Shown here in pieces: positions 14,141 to 20,774 of a stretch of 20,774 bases of DNA (positions are counted from its first letter, which is position 1; each line of letters opens with the position of its first letter). The stretch lies in contig UQEW01000041.1 of NCBI GenBank assembly GCA_900540145.1, positions 1 to 20,774 on the forward strand. Direction: 5' to 3'. The notes beneath the pieces were generated by a model that worked only from the letters and a program-made list of their open reading frames with translations, did no database searches and was not told the origin of the DNA. The stretch comes from an uncultured Eubacteriales bacterium (GTDB lineage: Bacteria > Bacillota > Clostridia > Peptostreptococcales > Anaerovoracaceae). Both the position numbers and the translations under genes were made by a program.

Positions 14141-14704
14141 ATGACGAGGAATGAAAAGACCAACAGATTGGTAATGACTGCAATGATGATATGCCTGGTA
14201 CTGGTAGCTACGTTCAGCATCAGAATACCCAGCCCGTTTACTCAAGGCTATGTGCATTTGGGAGACACTATGGTATTTTTGTCTGTGCTTTTGCTGGGCA
14301 AAAAAAGCGGAGCTTTGGCAGCAGGTCTCGGCTCAGGTTTAGCGGATATCTTGGGAGGATATGCGGCATATGCACCCTGGACTCTCATAATCAAAGCTTT
14401 GATGGCGTTTATCATGGGAGTTTTTATAGAGGGCTGTATAAAGAAAGAAAAACATCATATTAAAATAGGCTCGGTTCCTCTCGTCGAAATAATAGGAATG
14501 GTTATTGCCGGAATTGAGATGGTCATCGGATATGCTTTGGTAGATGGTTTCCTTGCAGGAAATCTTTTGACAGGTTTCTTAGGAGCGCCTTTTAATGTGG
14601 CGCAGTTTGCAGTAGGGTTGGTGCTTGCTACATTGTTAGCCATGGCTTTATACAAGACTCCGGCAAAGAAATATTTCGCATACAGACTGGATGAAATCGA
14701 ATAA
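14141..14704 (+). CDS. ECF transporter S component
   Basis: This 187-residue membrane protein has about six hydrophobic segments and matches substrate-binding S components of energy-coupling factor vitamin importers. The stretch around YVHLGDTMVFLSVLLLG and then GLADILGGY is typical of the pyrimidine/pyridoxine-like S-component group. It would need the shared EcfA/EcfT module encoded elsewhere. The start at 14141 follows GGAGAGG with six-base spacing; an ATG at 14126 overlaps that ribosome site. The divergent MocR-type regulator supports a vitamin B6 or related substrate, which is inference. Confidence 0.88.
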   Translation: MTRNEKTNRLVMTAMMICLVLVATFSIRIPSPFTQGYVHLGDTMVFLSVLLLGKKSGALAAGLGSGLADILGGYAAYAPWTLIIKALMAFIMGVFIEGCIKKEKHHIKIGSVPLVEIIGMVIAGIEMVIGYALVDGFLAGNLLTGFLGAPFNVAQFAVGLVLATLLAMALYKTPAKKYFAYRLDEIE

Positions 14705-14722
14705 TTATCTTTATAGAAACAG

Positions 14723-14773
14723 GCGCCATGCCGGCCGCAATACATGTTTGATGTTGCGGGGGCGGCATGGCGC
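14723..14773. terminator. GC-rich hairpin between convergent genes
   Basis: GCGCCATGCCG (14723-14733) pairs perfectly with CGGCATGGCGC (14763-14773), and CCGCAA with TTGCGG inside it. It lies between the ECF S-component gene and the convergent patatin-like gene and should block or end transcription. Neither side has a clean T tract, so it is a non-canonical terminator at best. Confidence 0.55.
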
Positions 14774-14784
14774 TTCGTCATCGG

Positions 14785-15927
14785 TTACACCATATCGTAT
14801 TTTACCAGAAATCTGGCAGCTAACAGTTGCTGAGGAAAAAGCCTTACCATGCTGCGTTTGAGAAAAATACTGTCCGCACCTTTTTCTTTTAAGTTTTCTG
14901 CTATTATAAAACATATTATTTGGGAGTTGGATACTTCTTTAAGATTTTTTATCATGTCGGCTGCACCAAGCAATTTCATCTTGTTGGTTTTAAAGGACTC
15001 AACAGCCTCTTCTAAGTTTTTTCTTGCATTGTTTACAGCGGGACTTAGCAACTCCGCAAATGTTTTTTCCGTATAAATTAATGTAGGTGAAATTTGGAAA
15101 ATATATGCACATGCATCTGCCATTTTACAGTCAGTTTTATTAAATGAGCCTTTTGCAAAGGTATAATAGCTGCCATCAAAGACGCCTATAGCTTTCATAG
15201 CGTCTAGGTATCCCAAGCGCATTATCCTGCGTGAATTTTTAATATCAAAGATAAGCGTGTTGCCTAAATTCCATTTAGATTCTACGACAGTCAGCTCGGG
15301 GGCTTTTTTTAAAGATTCATTGTTGATTATGCCCAAGGCGTTAAGCTTGACAGCAATGACTCTTTCGGCGCCTTTCTTGAGCGCCATGTTGATAGGAAGA
15401 ACATCGGCGTAACCTCCGTCGATATATTCTTTGCCATCTATTTCATATGCATGTATGGCGGGAAAGACAGATGAACTGGCCATAATGTAGTCTATCAGCT
15501 GCCCTTCCGGAATATCTTCTTTGTATAGAAAATGAGGCTTCAGACTTGCTCGCTCTACTACTACTAATCCATAATCTATGGGAGATTTTCTTATTTGTTC
15601 TTCATCTATATAATCGCTTAATAATTTCTTTAGACCTGAAGTGCCTACGCCCTTGTTAAAGATAATCTCTTTTGCGTAATCCATAGGCTGGCTTTTCTCC
15701 GGCACGTCAAATACGTTATGAGTTTCTATTTCTTTCCATAGAGATACGGTAGATTCCAGATCACCCTGGCAAACCATAGCGCCGTTGATGGAGCCTACGG
15801 AAGCTCCTGTTACGATATCTATTTCTATGCCGGTTTCAACCAGAGCCTGCCAGGCACCGGCCTCATATGCTCCGCGAGAGCCACCGCCGCTGAGCACGAG
15901 AGCAGTTTTTTTGCGTTTTTTTGTCAT
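14785..15927 (-). CDS. Patatin-like phospholipase family protein
   Basis: This 380-residue predicted lipid acyl hydrolase has the complete patatin signature. The oxyanion-hole glycines are in GGGSRG (14-19), the nucleophile S43 lies in GASVG (41-45), and D170 in DGG completes the Ser-Asp dyad. No signal peptide or membrane helix is seen, so it is probably cytoplasmic or peripheral on the membrane, like bacterial RssA-type proteins. The long C-terminal region (about 230-380) has no motif I recognise. The start at 15927 is chosen because GAGAGGA precedes it by five bases; an upstream in-frame ATG at 15972 has no ribosome site. It diverges from the sirtuin operon. Confidence 0.9.
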   Translation of the reverse strand: MTKKRKKTALVLSGGGSRGAYEAGAWQALVETGIEIDIVTGASVGSINGAMVCQGDLESTVSLWKEIETHNVFDVPEKSQPMDYAKEIIFNKGVGTSGLKKLLSDYIDEEQIRKSPIDYGLVVVERASLKPHFLYKEDIPEGQLIDYIMASSSVFPAIHAYEIDGKEYIDGGYADVLPINMALKKGAERVIAVKLNALGIINNESLKKAPELTVVESKWNLGNTLIFDIKNSRRIMRLGYLDAMKAIGVFDGSYYTFAKGSFNKTDCKMADACAYIFQISPTLIYTEKTFAELLSPAVNNARKNLEEAVESFKTNKMKLLGAADMIKNLKEVSNSQIICFIIAENLKEKGADSIFLKRSMVRLFPQQLLAARFLVKYDMV

Positions 15928-15997
15928 GATATTCCTCTCAAAATTAGTTATTGCTCTTATTAATATATCCAAATAGCTACCAAAATTCTAGCATAAA

Positions 15998-16006
15998 TGT
16001 TATAAT
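15998..16006 (+). promoter_or_regulatory. Possible extended -10 promoter of the sirtuin operon
   Basis: TGTTATAAT is an extended -10 box 95 bases before the sirtuin start. No clear -35 box is present. The same nine bases precede the first unit of the tandem repeat at 605-613. If active, transcription would begin near 16013, so the left arm of the repeat would be promoter DNA and only the right arm would be transcribed. Confidence 0.4.
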
Positions 16007-16074
16007 AAACGCAATGATTGTATTGACCACAAAGCAACAATGGTTTCAGTCAGATGAAGCGTTTATTGAAACGC
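16001..16074. repeat. Isolated copy of the hairpin repeat with compensatory change
   Basis: The layout matches the tandem units at 608-836: TTATAAT, left arm AATAAACGC (16004-16012), right arm GCGTTTATT (16059-16067), then GAAACGC. Both arms differ from the tandem copies by one base, G to A on the left and C to T on the right, and the pairing is preserved. The inner segment is 46 rather than 24 bases. The tail GCGTTTATTGAAACGC also forms a perfect 6-base stem with an ATTG loop. It lies in the spacer between the divergent patatin and sirtuin genes. Confidence 0.85.
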
Positions 16075-16100
16075 GGTTTTTAAAGAAAGAAGGACAAAGG

Positions 16101-16832
16101 ATGGATAAGAGATTAGAAGATATATTAAAAAAATCCCGTTCAGTGGTTTTCTTCGGTGGCGCAGGCGTTTCAACCGAAAGCAATATACCTGATTTCAGGT
16201 CGGAAAAGGGCTTGTATAAGGCCCAGCAGGAGTACGGGGCAAGTCCGGAGGAAATACTTTCTCATACATTCTTTATGAACAATACAGAAGTGTTTTTCGA
16301 CTATTATAAAAAGAACCTGATATATTTAGACGCCAAACCCAACAAGGCTCATAAGGCCTTGGCATATCTGGAGAAGCAGGGAATTCTCAAAGGCGTTGTA
16401 ACTCAAAACATAGATGGGCTGCACCAGAAGGCCGGCAGCAAAAATGTGTTTGAGCTTCACGGAAGCGTGCTTAGAAATTACTGCATGGATTGTGGGAAAT
16501 TTTATGACGTGGAATATATAATGGACGAAGGCAATTGCAAGAATCAGGTTCCGCACTGCAGCCAATGCGGAGGAATAGTCAAGCCTGACGTGGTTTTGTA
16601 TGAAGAGGCTTTGGACTCATCTTGCATGATGGGCGCCATCGAAGCCATAGAAAAGGCTGATACGCTTATTATAGGAGGAACTTCTTTAGTAGTTTATCCA
16701 GCCGCAGGTTTGATTAGGTATTTTCGTGGGAATAATTTAGTGTTGATTAATAAACAGCCTACGCCTTATGACAGTAAGGCAAATCTTGTTATAAATGACT
16801 ACATAGGAAAGGTTATGGAAATTACAGAATGA
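16101..16832 (+). CDS. cobB: NAD-dependent protein deacylase (sirtuin)
   Basis: This 243-residue enzyme of the Sir2 family removes acyl groups from lysines with consumption of NAD and release of nicotinamide and O-acyl-ADP-ribose. Motifs are GAGVSTESNIPDFR (20-33), TQNIDGLH (101-108) and the catalytic H120 in ELHGS. A zinc site is formed by C128/C131 and C153/C156, and GTSLVVYP is at 193-200. The start at 16101 follows AAGGA with six-base spacing; the longer frame upstream runs through the repeat and lacks a ribosome site. Its stop overlaps the next start by four bases, so it is co-translated with the SurE gene. Confidence 0.95.
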   Translation: MDKRLEDILKKSRSVVFFGGAGVSTESNIPDFRSEKGLYKAQQEYGASPEEILSHTFFMNNTEVFFDYYKKNLIYLDAKPNKAHKALAYLEKQGILKGVVTQNIDGLHQKAGSKNVFELHGSVLRNYCMDCGKFYDVEYIMDEGNCKNQVPHCSQCGGIVKPDVVLYEEALDSSCMMGAIEAIEKADTLIIGGTSLVVYPAAGLIRYFRGNNLVLINKQPTPYDSKANLVINDYIGKVMEITE

Positions 16833-17593
16833 ATATTTTAGTTGCCAACGATGATGGAATACAGGCTCGCGGCATCGCAGAACTTGCCAAAGCCCTCAGC
16901 AAAGCAGGAAACGTATATGTGGCGGCTCCGAATAGCCAGAGGAGCGCCAGCAGCCATGCTCTCAGCGTCAATGATGAAATTACAATGAAAAAAATTGACT
17001 TTGAAGGAGCGACTATGGCTTTTGAAGTGGGAGGAACTCCTGCCGATTGTGTCAAACTGGCTCTTTATGTCTTAAGAGATAAAGGTATCGATATAGACGT
17101 AGTATATGCCGGAATCAACCACGGCGGAAATCTGGGTACCGACACCATGTATTCGGGCACCGTTTCAGCCGCTGCAGAAGGCTTATTTAACGGTCTGCCG
17201 GCAGTTGCGGTATCTGTCAACGACCATCAAGCCTCTCATTTTGAAGGAGCTTGCCGGCTGGCGTTAGCAGTTCTTCCTTTAGTGATGGAAGAGGGAAAAA
17301 ACCTTGGCGTTGTCAGCATCAACACTCCCAACATTCCGGCTGACGAGATCAAAGGCGTCAAAACAGCCACGTTGGGTAAGATCAAATACCATGAGTGGTT
17401 CAACGTTGTAGAGGAAAACGGAGATAAAGTTACATACAGCTATTCCGGAACTCCTAAAAACATGGATTGCTGGAGCGACGACACAGACGCAAAGCTGGTA
17501 AGAGACGGGTATGCGACAATTTCTTCCGTCAAATATGACCAAAACGATGTTGAGGGTAACGCCATAATCGAAAAATGGAATTTAAAAATATGA
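16829..17593 (+). CDS. surE: 5'-nucleotidase SurE
   Basis: This 254-residue metal-dependent nucleoside monophosphate phosphatase of the SurE family has the N-terminal NDDG motif (7-10), which supplies the metal-binding aspartates, APNSQRSASSHALS, and GINHGGNLGTDTMYSGT with further metal and phosphate ligands. It is cytoplasmic, of normal length and likely active. It overlaps the sirtuin stop by four bases (ATGA) and precedes the isochorismatase-family gene by 14 bases, so it belongs to a tight operon. Confidence 0.95.
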   Translation: MNILVANDDGIQARGIAELAKALSKAGNVYVAAPNSQRSASSHALSVNDEITMKKIDFEGATMAFEVGGTPADCVKLALYVLRDKGIDIDVVYAGINHGGNLGTDTMYSGTVSAAAEGLFNGLPAVAVSVNDHQASHFEGACRLALAVLPLVMEEGKNLGVVSINTPNIPADEIKGVKTATLGKIKYHEWFNVVEENGDKVTYSYSGTPKNMDCWSDDTDAKLVRDGYATISSVKYDQNDVEGNAIIEKWNLKI

Positions 17594-17607
17594 TAGGAGG
17601 TCAATCG

Positions 17608-18162
17608 ATGAACGAAATCATAAGATTTAAAAAAGAGGATACAATATTGGTTGTTATAGACATGCAGGAAAAACTCATGCCTGCTATGTATAACAGAGAA
17701 AAGACAGAGGAACAGAATATTAGGCTGGCAAAAGGGATGAAAGTTCTCGGAGTTCCTGTAATAGTGACCACTCAGTATGCCAAAGGTCTTGGCAAGACCA
17801 TAGATTCCATGGAAGAGGTCTTGGAGGGATGCCCTATCCTCGACAAGTTTACTTTTAGCGCATACAGAAATGAAGAATTCAGAAAGGCCCTTGAAGCTTC
17901 AGGCAGAAAGACCGTAGTCATCACCGGCGTAGAAAGCCATGTATGCGTTCAGCAGACAGCGATGGATTTAATTGAGGCAGGTTATAAGGTGGCGATAGCT
18001 ATGGATTGTGTCAGCTCCCGCTCAGAGGAAAGCCTTAAAACAGCTGCATGGACATTATCATCGGCAGGTGCTTTGCTTACATGCGCAGAAAGCATACTGT
18101 TTGAACTGCTGGAAAGCGCCAAAGCCCCTGAATTTAAACAAATATCAGCAATAGTAAAATAG
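17608..18162 (+). CDS. Isochorismatase-family cysteine hydrolase
   Basis: This 184-residue hydrolase has the family catalytic triad: D19 in VIDMQEKL, K80 in LDKFTFSAY and C113 in GVESHVCV, the last after a conserved Val-Glu-Ser cis-peptide region. Family members act on isochorismate, nicotinamide, ureido compounds or other amides. The metal-binding Asp-x-His segment of true nicotinamidases is not seen, so nicotinamidase activity is doubtful. The start at 17608 follows AGGAGGT perfectly; frames beginning upstream overlap the SurE gene without a ribosome site. The next gene starts eight bases after its stop. Confidence 0.9.
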   Translation: MNEIIRFKKEDTILVVIDMQEKLMPAMYNREKTEEQNIRLAKGMKVLGVPVIVTTQYAKGLGKTIDSMEEVLEGCPILDKFTFSAYRNEEFRKALEASGRKTVVITGVESHVCVQQTAMDLIEAGYKVAIAMDCVSSRSEESLKTAAWTLSSAGALLTCAESILFELLESAKAPEFKQISAIVK

Positions 18163-18169
18163 GTAGAAT

Positions 18170-19117
18170 ATGATACTGGAAAACGACTTTAACAATTTAA
18201 CGGAAAAAGATATAGAACTGCTTAACAGTTACTTTGATGGATTCGATTATCAATCGTCAGGTCACACTTTTTTAGCCAATTATATATGGCGGAATACTCA
18301 TAAAATTACATGGCAGATAGTAGACGGCTATCTGTTCATCGCAGGTCTCAGCAATACTGAACCGGATAAAGAAGAATATTTTGCTTCTTTCCCGCTGACA
18401 TCAACCGGCAGCTACGACGGCAAAAAGGTCAGACAAGCTATAAGCCATGTCAAAGATATATTCGAAAGCAAAGGGGAAAGATTTGAAATGGGTCTTGTGC
18501 CTGAATCCCTGATTCCTGCTTTAAAAGACGCTTTCGGTGATGAAGTTTCTATTACCCATGAGAGGGACGATGACGATTATGTGTATCTTAAAAGCGACCT
18601 GGTAACTTTAAGCGGACGCAAATTACATCAGAAGAAAAACCATCTCAATTATTTCTTGAGAAACTATCAGTTCACTTATGAAGAGGCAACCAGCGAGACG
18701 GTTCCCGAAATAATGGACTATATTTACAGTAAAAATGAGTATAAGCTGGGCGAGACGCCGGAAGAATGGAAAACTATCCTTGAGATGGAGACTATAGCCA
18801 TAGGAGAACTGCTGAAATTCGTCGGAAAAGGCTTGCTTTCCGGCATAATCAGATTGAACGGAAAGATAGAGGCAGTGACGCTGGGAGAGTTTGCAAAGAC
18901 CAACAGCAAAGAGACGGTCATAGTTCACGTAGAAAAAGCCGACGACAGGATAAGGGGCCTTTATCAGGCTATAAACAATGAGTTCTGCAAAAGGCTTCCG
19001 GAAGAAACCATATATGTCAACAGAGAAGAAGATATGGGGCTGGAAAATCTCCGTCAGACAAAACTTTCATATAAACCTTTTAAGATGGCAGAAAAATATA
19101 CAGTAACTTTCAAATAA
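18170..19117 (+). CDS. DUF2156 (phosphatidylglycerol lysyltransferase C-terminal-like) protein
   Basis: This 315-residue protein resembles soluble DUF2156 proteins, which share the tandem GNAT-like fold of the catalytic half of aminoacyl-phosphatidylglycerol synthases. Visible landmarks are an N-terminal segment containing SGHTFLANYIWRN, a central KKNHLNYF stretch, and a C-terminal part with NREEDMGLENLRQTKLSYKP, which is typical of the family. No membrane helices are present, so it lacks the flippase half of MprF. The substrate is unknown. The ribosome site is weak (AGGT), which suggests coupling to the preceding gene. It is the last gene of the operon before a terminator. Confidence 0.85.
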   Translation: MILENDFNNLTEKDIELLNSYFDGFDYQSSGHTFLANYIWRNTHKITWQIVDGYLFIAGLSNTEPDKEEYFASFPLTSTGSYDGKKVRQAISHVKDIFESKGERFEMGLVPESLIPALKDAFGDEVSITHERDDDDYVYLKSDLVTLSGRKLHQKKNHLNYFLRNYQFTYEEATSETVPEIMDYIYSKNEYKLGETPEEWKTILEMETIAIGELLKFVGKGLLSGIIRLNGKIEAVTLGEFAKTNSKETVIVHVEKADDRIRGLYQAINNEFCKRLPEETIYVNREEDMGLENLRQTKLSYKPFKMAEKYTVTFK

Positions 19118-19137
19118 TAATAAAAATGCTCGCATAC

Positions 19138-19183
19138 AAGACCTCCGGATTGTTAATTAAAATACTTTTGCCGGAGGTCTTTG
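19138..19183 (+). terminator. Rho-independent terminator after the DUF2156 gene
   Basis: AAGACCTCCGG (19138-19148) pairs perfectly with CCGGAGGTCTT (19171-19181) and is followed by T-rich sequence. It ends the sirtuin operon and isolates it from the thiolase gene. Confidence 0.85.
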
Positions 19184-19208
19184 AATTTGTCATTTGTTAT
19201 GATAGAAT
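19181..19208 (+). promoter_or_regulatory. Candidate promoter of the thiolase gene
   Basis: TTGAAT (19181-19186) and TAGAAT (19203-19208) are separated by 16 bases and lie just after the terminator. Transcription would leave a leader of about 90 bases before the strong AAGGAGG ribosome site. Neither box is a perfect match, so the assignment is tentative. Confidence 0.4.
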
Positions 19209-19303
19209 ATACCAAGGTGGTTGAAAATAGAGCCTTTTTGACCAATCAACATCAATGGTACGGCATAAGGTAAATCAAATATTATCTTAAGGAGGATATA
19301 CGA

Positions 19304-20482
19304 ATGAAAGAAGCTGTAATTGTAAGCGCCGTAAGAACACCTATGGGTAGTTTTGGCGGCACACTTAAGAACGTTCCAACAAGAACATTGGGAGCCCTCG
19401 TTATTAAAGAGGCTATCAAGAGAGCAGGAATCAAGCCTGAAATGGTAGAAGAAGTTATCATGGGTACTGTTCTCCAGGGAGCTCTTGGTCAGAACGTAGC
19501 AAGACAGATGACGTTAGATGCAGGTCTGCCAAAGGAAGTTCCTGCAATGACTATTAATAAAGTGTGCGGTTCAGGTCTCAGAGCCATCGAACTGGCTGCA
19601 CAGATCATCAAAGCCGGAGACGCAGATATATTGGTAGCAGGCGGAGCTGAAAACATGTCAGCTGCAGCTTATGCTATTCCTTCCGCAAGATGGGGAGCAA
19701 GAATGAACGATACTAAGCTGATAGACATGATGACAAACGATGGTCTGACTGATGCGTTCCATCACTATCACATGGGTATCACAGCTGAGAATGTTGCTGA
19801 ACAGTGGGGAATCACAAGAGAACAATTAGATGAATTCTCAGTAATTTCACAGAACAGAGCAGAAGCTGCCATCAAAGAAGGAAAGTTCAAAGATGAAATC
19901 GTTCCTGTAGAAATTCCTCAGAAGAAGGGCGATCCTATCATCTTCGATACAGACGAATTCCCAAGATTCGGAACTACTATGGAAAAAGTTGCTAAGCTGA
20001 AACCAGCTTTCAAGAAAGACGGTATCGTAACAGCCGGTAACGCTTCCGGTATCAATGACGCCGGTGCAGCTGTAGTAGTAATGTCAAGAGAAAAAGCTGA
20101 AGAGCTGGGCATCAAGCCTATGTGCACAATCGTTTCTTACGCTTCAGCAGGTGTTGATCCTTCAATCATGGGTGTCGGCCCTGTACCTGCATCAGAAAAA
20201 GCTCTTAAAAAAGCCGGTCTGACCATGAAAGATATGGATCTGGTAGAAGCTAACGAAGCATTCGCAGCTCAGTCATTGGCAGTAAGAAAAGACCTTGGTC
20301 TCGATCCTGAAAAGACCAACGTAAACGGTGGAGCAATCGCTCTGGGACATCCTATCGGAGCTTCCGGATGCAGAATTCTCATCACTCTGCTTTACGAAAT
20401 GATCAAGAGAGATTCCAAATACGGTCTTGCAACTCTCTGCATAGGCGGCGGTATGGGAACTACAATGATCATCGAAAGATAA
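19304..20482 (+). CDS. thlA: Acetyl-CoA C-acetyltransferase (thiolase)
   Basis: This 392-residue enzyme condenses two acetyl-CoA to acetoacetyl-CoA or runs in reverse, the entry step of clostridial butyrate-type metabolism. Catalytic residues are C88 in NKVCGSGLRAIE, H349 in ALGHPIGASGCR and C379 in LCIGGGMGT; NEAFA is at 317-321. Length is standard. The start follows AAGGAGG with good spacing. The gene stands alone between two terminators, so it is not in an operon with hydroxybutyryl-CoA enzymes here. Arginine is coded almost only by AGA and proline by CCT or CCA, consistent with high expression. Confidence 0.96.
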   Translation: MKEAVIVSAVRTPMGSFGGTLKNVPTRTLGALVIKEAIKRAGIKPEMVEEVIMGTVLQGALGQNVARQMTLDAGLPKEVPAMTINKVCGSGLRAIELAAQIIKAGDADILVAGGAENMSAAAYAIPSARWGARMNDTKLIDMMTNDGLTDAFHHYHMGITAENVAEQWGITREQLDEFSVISQNRAEAAIKEGKFKDEIVPVEIPQKKGDPIIFDTDEFPRFGTTMEKVAKLKPAFKKDGIVTAGNASGINDAGAAVVVMSREKAEELGIKPMCTIVSYASAGVDPSIMGVGPVPASEKALKKAGLTMKDMDLVEANEAFAAQSLAVRKDLGLDPEKTNVNGGAIALGHPIGASGCRILITLLYEMIKRDSKYGLATLCIGGGMGTTMIIER

Positions 20483-20494
20483 TAGCTTGATATT

Positions 20495-20522
20495 AAAGAG
20501 GCGTCTTAAGGCGCCTCTTTTG
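20495..20522 (+). terminator. Rho-independent terminator of the thiolase gene
   Basis: AAAGAGGCG (20495-20503) pairs with CGCCTCTTT (20512-20520) with an 8-base loop, and a further T follows. It lies 13 bases after the stop codon. Confidence 0.87.
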
Positions 20523-20774
20523 TTATGGGGATTATAGCTCCCGGTCCGAACCACCCGCTTCAAGTGTGGAGCTGATTATGTGTGGGAGAAGATTGAAGGG
20601 GGATATATAATCTCCGCCTCGCTCACGCTACGCGAGAGCGGCAAATGCTCCACACATGTGGGGGGCGGCGCTGATGATAAAATTTTGCTTTTTTTGAAAT
20701 TTTGTCAGCGAATTTACAAAAAATGGGATTTTTAGGGTGAAAAATCCCTCAAAAATGTAAAAAATAGAGAAAAT
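20523..20774. other. Spacer with nested inverted repeats to the window end
   Basis: No gene is seen. GTGTGGAGC (20564-20572) and GCTCCACAC (20647-20655) are perfect inverted repeats that enclose a GC-rich imperfect palindrome near 20617-20642. From about 20670 the sequence becomes AT-rich and matches array A. The element continues beyond the window. Confidence 0.6.
20670..20774. repeat. TGTCAGC array, copy B, cut by the window end
   Basis: The segment 20697-20739 closely matches 3847-3888: both read TTTTGTCAGC, AATTTACA, AAAATGG and then ATTTTT before AGG. Both are preceded by a GCTGA half and an A/T run, and both are followed by AAAAATGTAAAAA. Copy B also has a perfect inverted repeat, GGGATTTTT (20725-20733) and AAAAATCCC (20740-20748), that copy A lacks in this form. 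Confidence 0.8.

Noticed and set aside
17608..18162. Nicotinamidase (PncA)
   Set aside because: The catalytic triad fits the wider family, but the Asp-x-His metal segment typical of nicotinamidases is not seen.

Overview
The window is chromosomal DNA from a low-to-moderate GC, Gram-positive-type anaerobe, most likely a member of the Clostridia. The reasons are AT-rich spacers, strong AGGAGG-type ribosome sites, an ATP-requiring sigma-54 activator pair, an EFR1-type flavodoxin/ferredoxin, a NusG-II/Gx/ApbE flavin cluster and a biosynthetic thiolase. An amino-acid-fermenting Clostridia such as the Family XIII/Anaerovoracaceae group would fit, but that placement is inference. No phage, insertion sequence, CRISPR, rRNA or tRNA was found.

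Layout. (1) 1-885 has no convincing gene. It holds AT-rich hairpins, a cluster of an 8-base word in both orientations, and three and a half tandem copies of a 72-base hairpin unit (608-836). (2) 886-3769 encodes two tandem paralogous PAS/AAA+/Fis-type sigma-54 activators. (3) 3770-4396 holds a second AT-rich hairpin array (word TGTCAGC), a long dyad at 4149-4188 and a near-perfect sigma-54 promoter at 4283-4298. (4) 4397-9645 is the apparent sigma-54 operon: YtcJ-type amidohydrolase, APC-family amino acid permease, a second YtcJ-type amidohydrolase, and a small LRR/InlB-repeat-like protein, ending in a bidirectional terminator at 9660-9713. (5) 9731-12618 encodes a leftward NusG-II/Gx/EFR1 operon diverging from a rightward ApbE flavin transferase. 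(6) 12627-14704 encodes a MocR-type regulator diverging from an ECF transporter S component. (7) 14785-15927 encodes a leftward patatin-like lipase. (8) 16101-19117 is a rightward sirtuin-SurE-isochorismatase-DUF2156 operon; an isolated fifth copy of the hairpin repeat lies just upstream of it. (9) 19304-20482 encodes thiolase with its own terminator, followed by spacer DNA that carries a second copy of the TGTCAGC array.

How the parts may work together. The first half reads as a self-contained catabolic module. Ligand-sensing sigma-54 activators sit directly upstream of a sigma-54 promoter that drives uptake of an amino-acid-like compound and its hydrolysis by two divergent amidohydrolases. 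The substrate cannot be read from sequence. The best candidates for undescribed biology are two. One is the dispersed AATGAACGC/GCGTTCATT hairpin repeat, whose distant copy carries a compensatory base change in both arms. The other is the family of AT-rich intergenic arrays built on short inverted words. Four protein-level oddities also stand out: a non-consensus GAFTGA loop in the first activator, a His-to-Asp change at an expected metal ligand in the first amidohydrolase, a missing PLP lysine in the MocR protein, and an InlB-repeat-like protein with no export signal.
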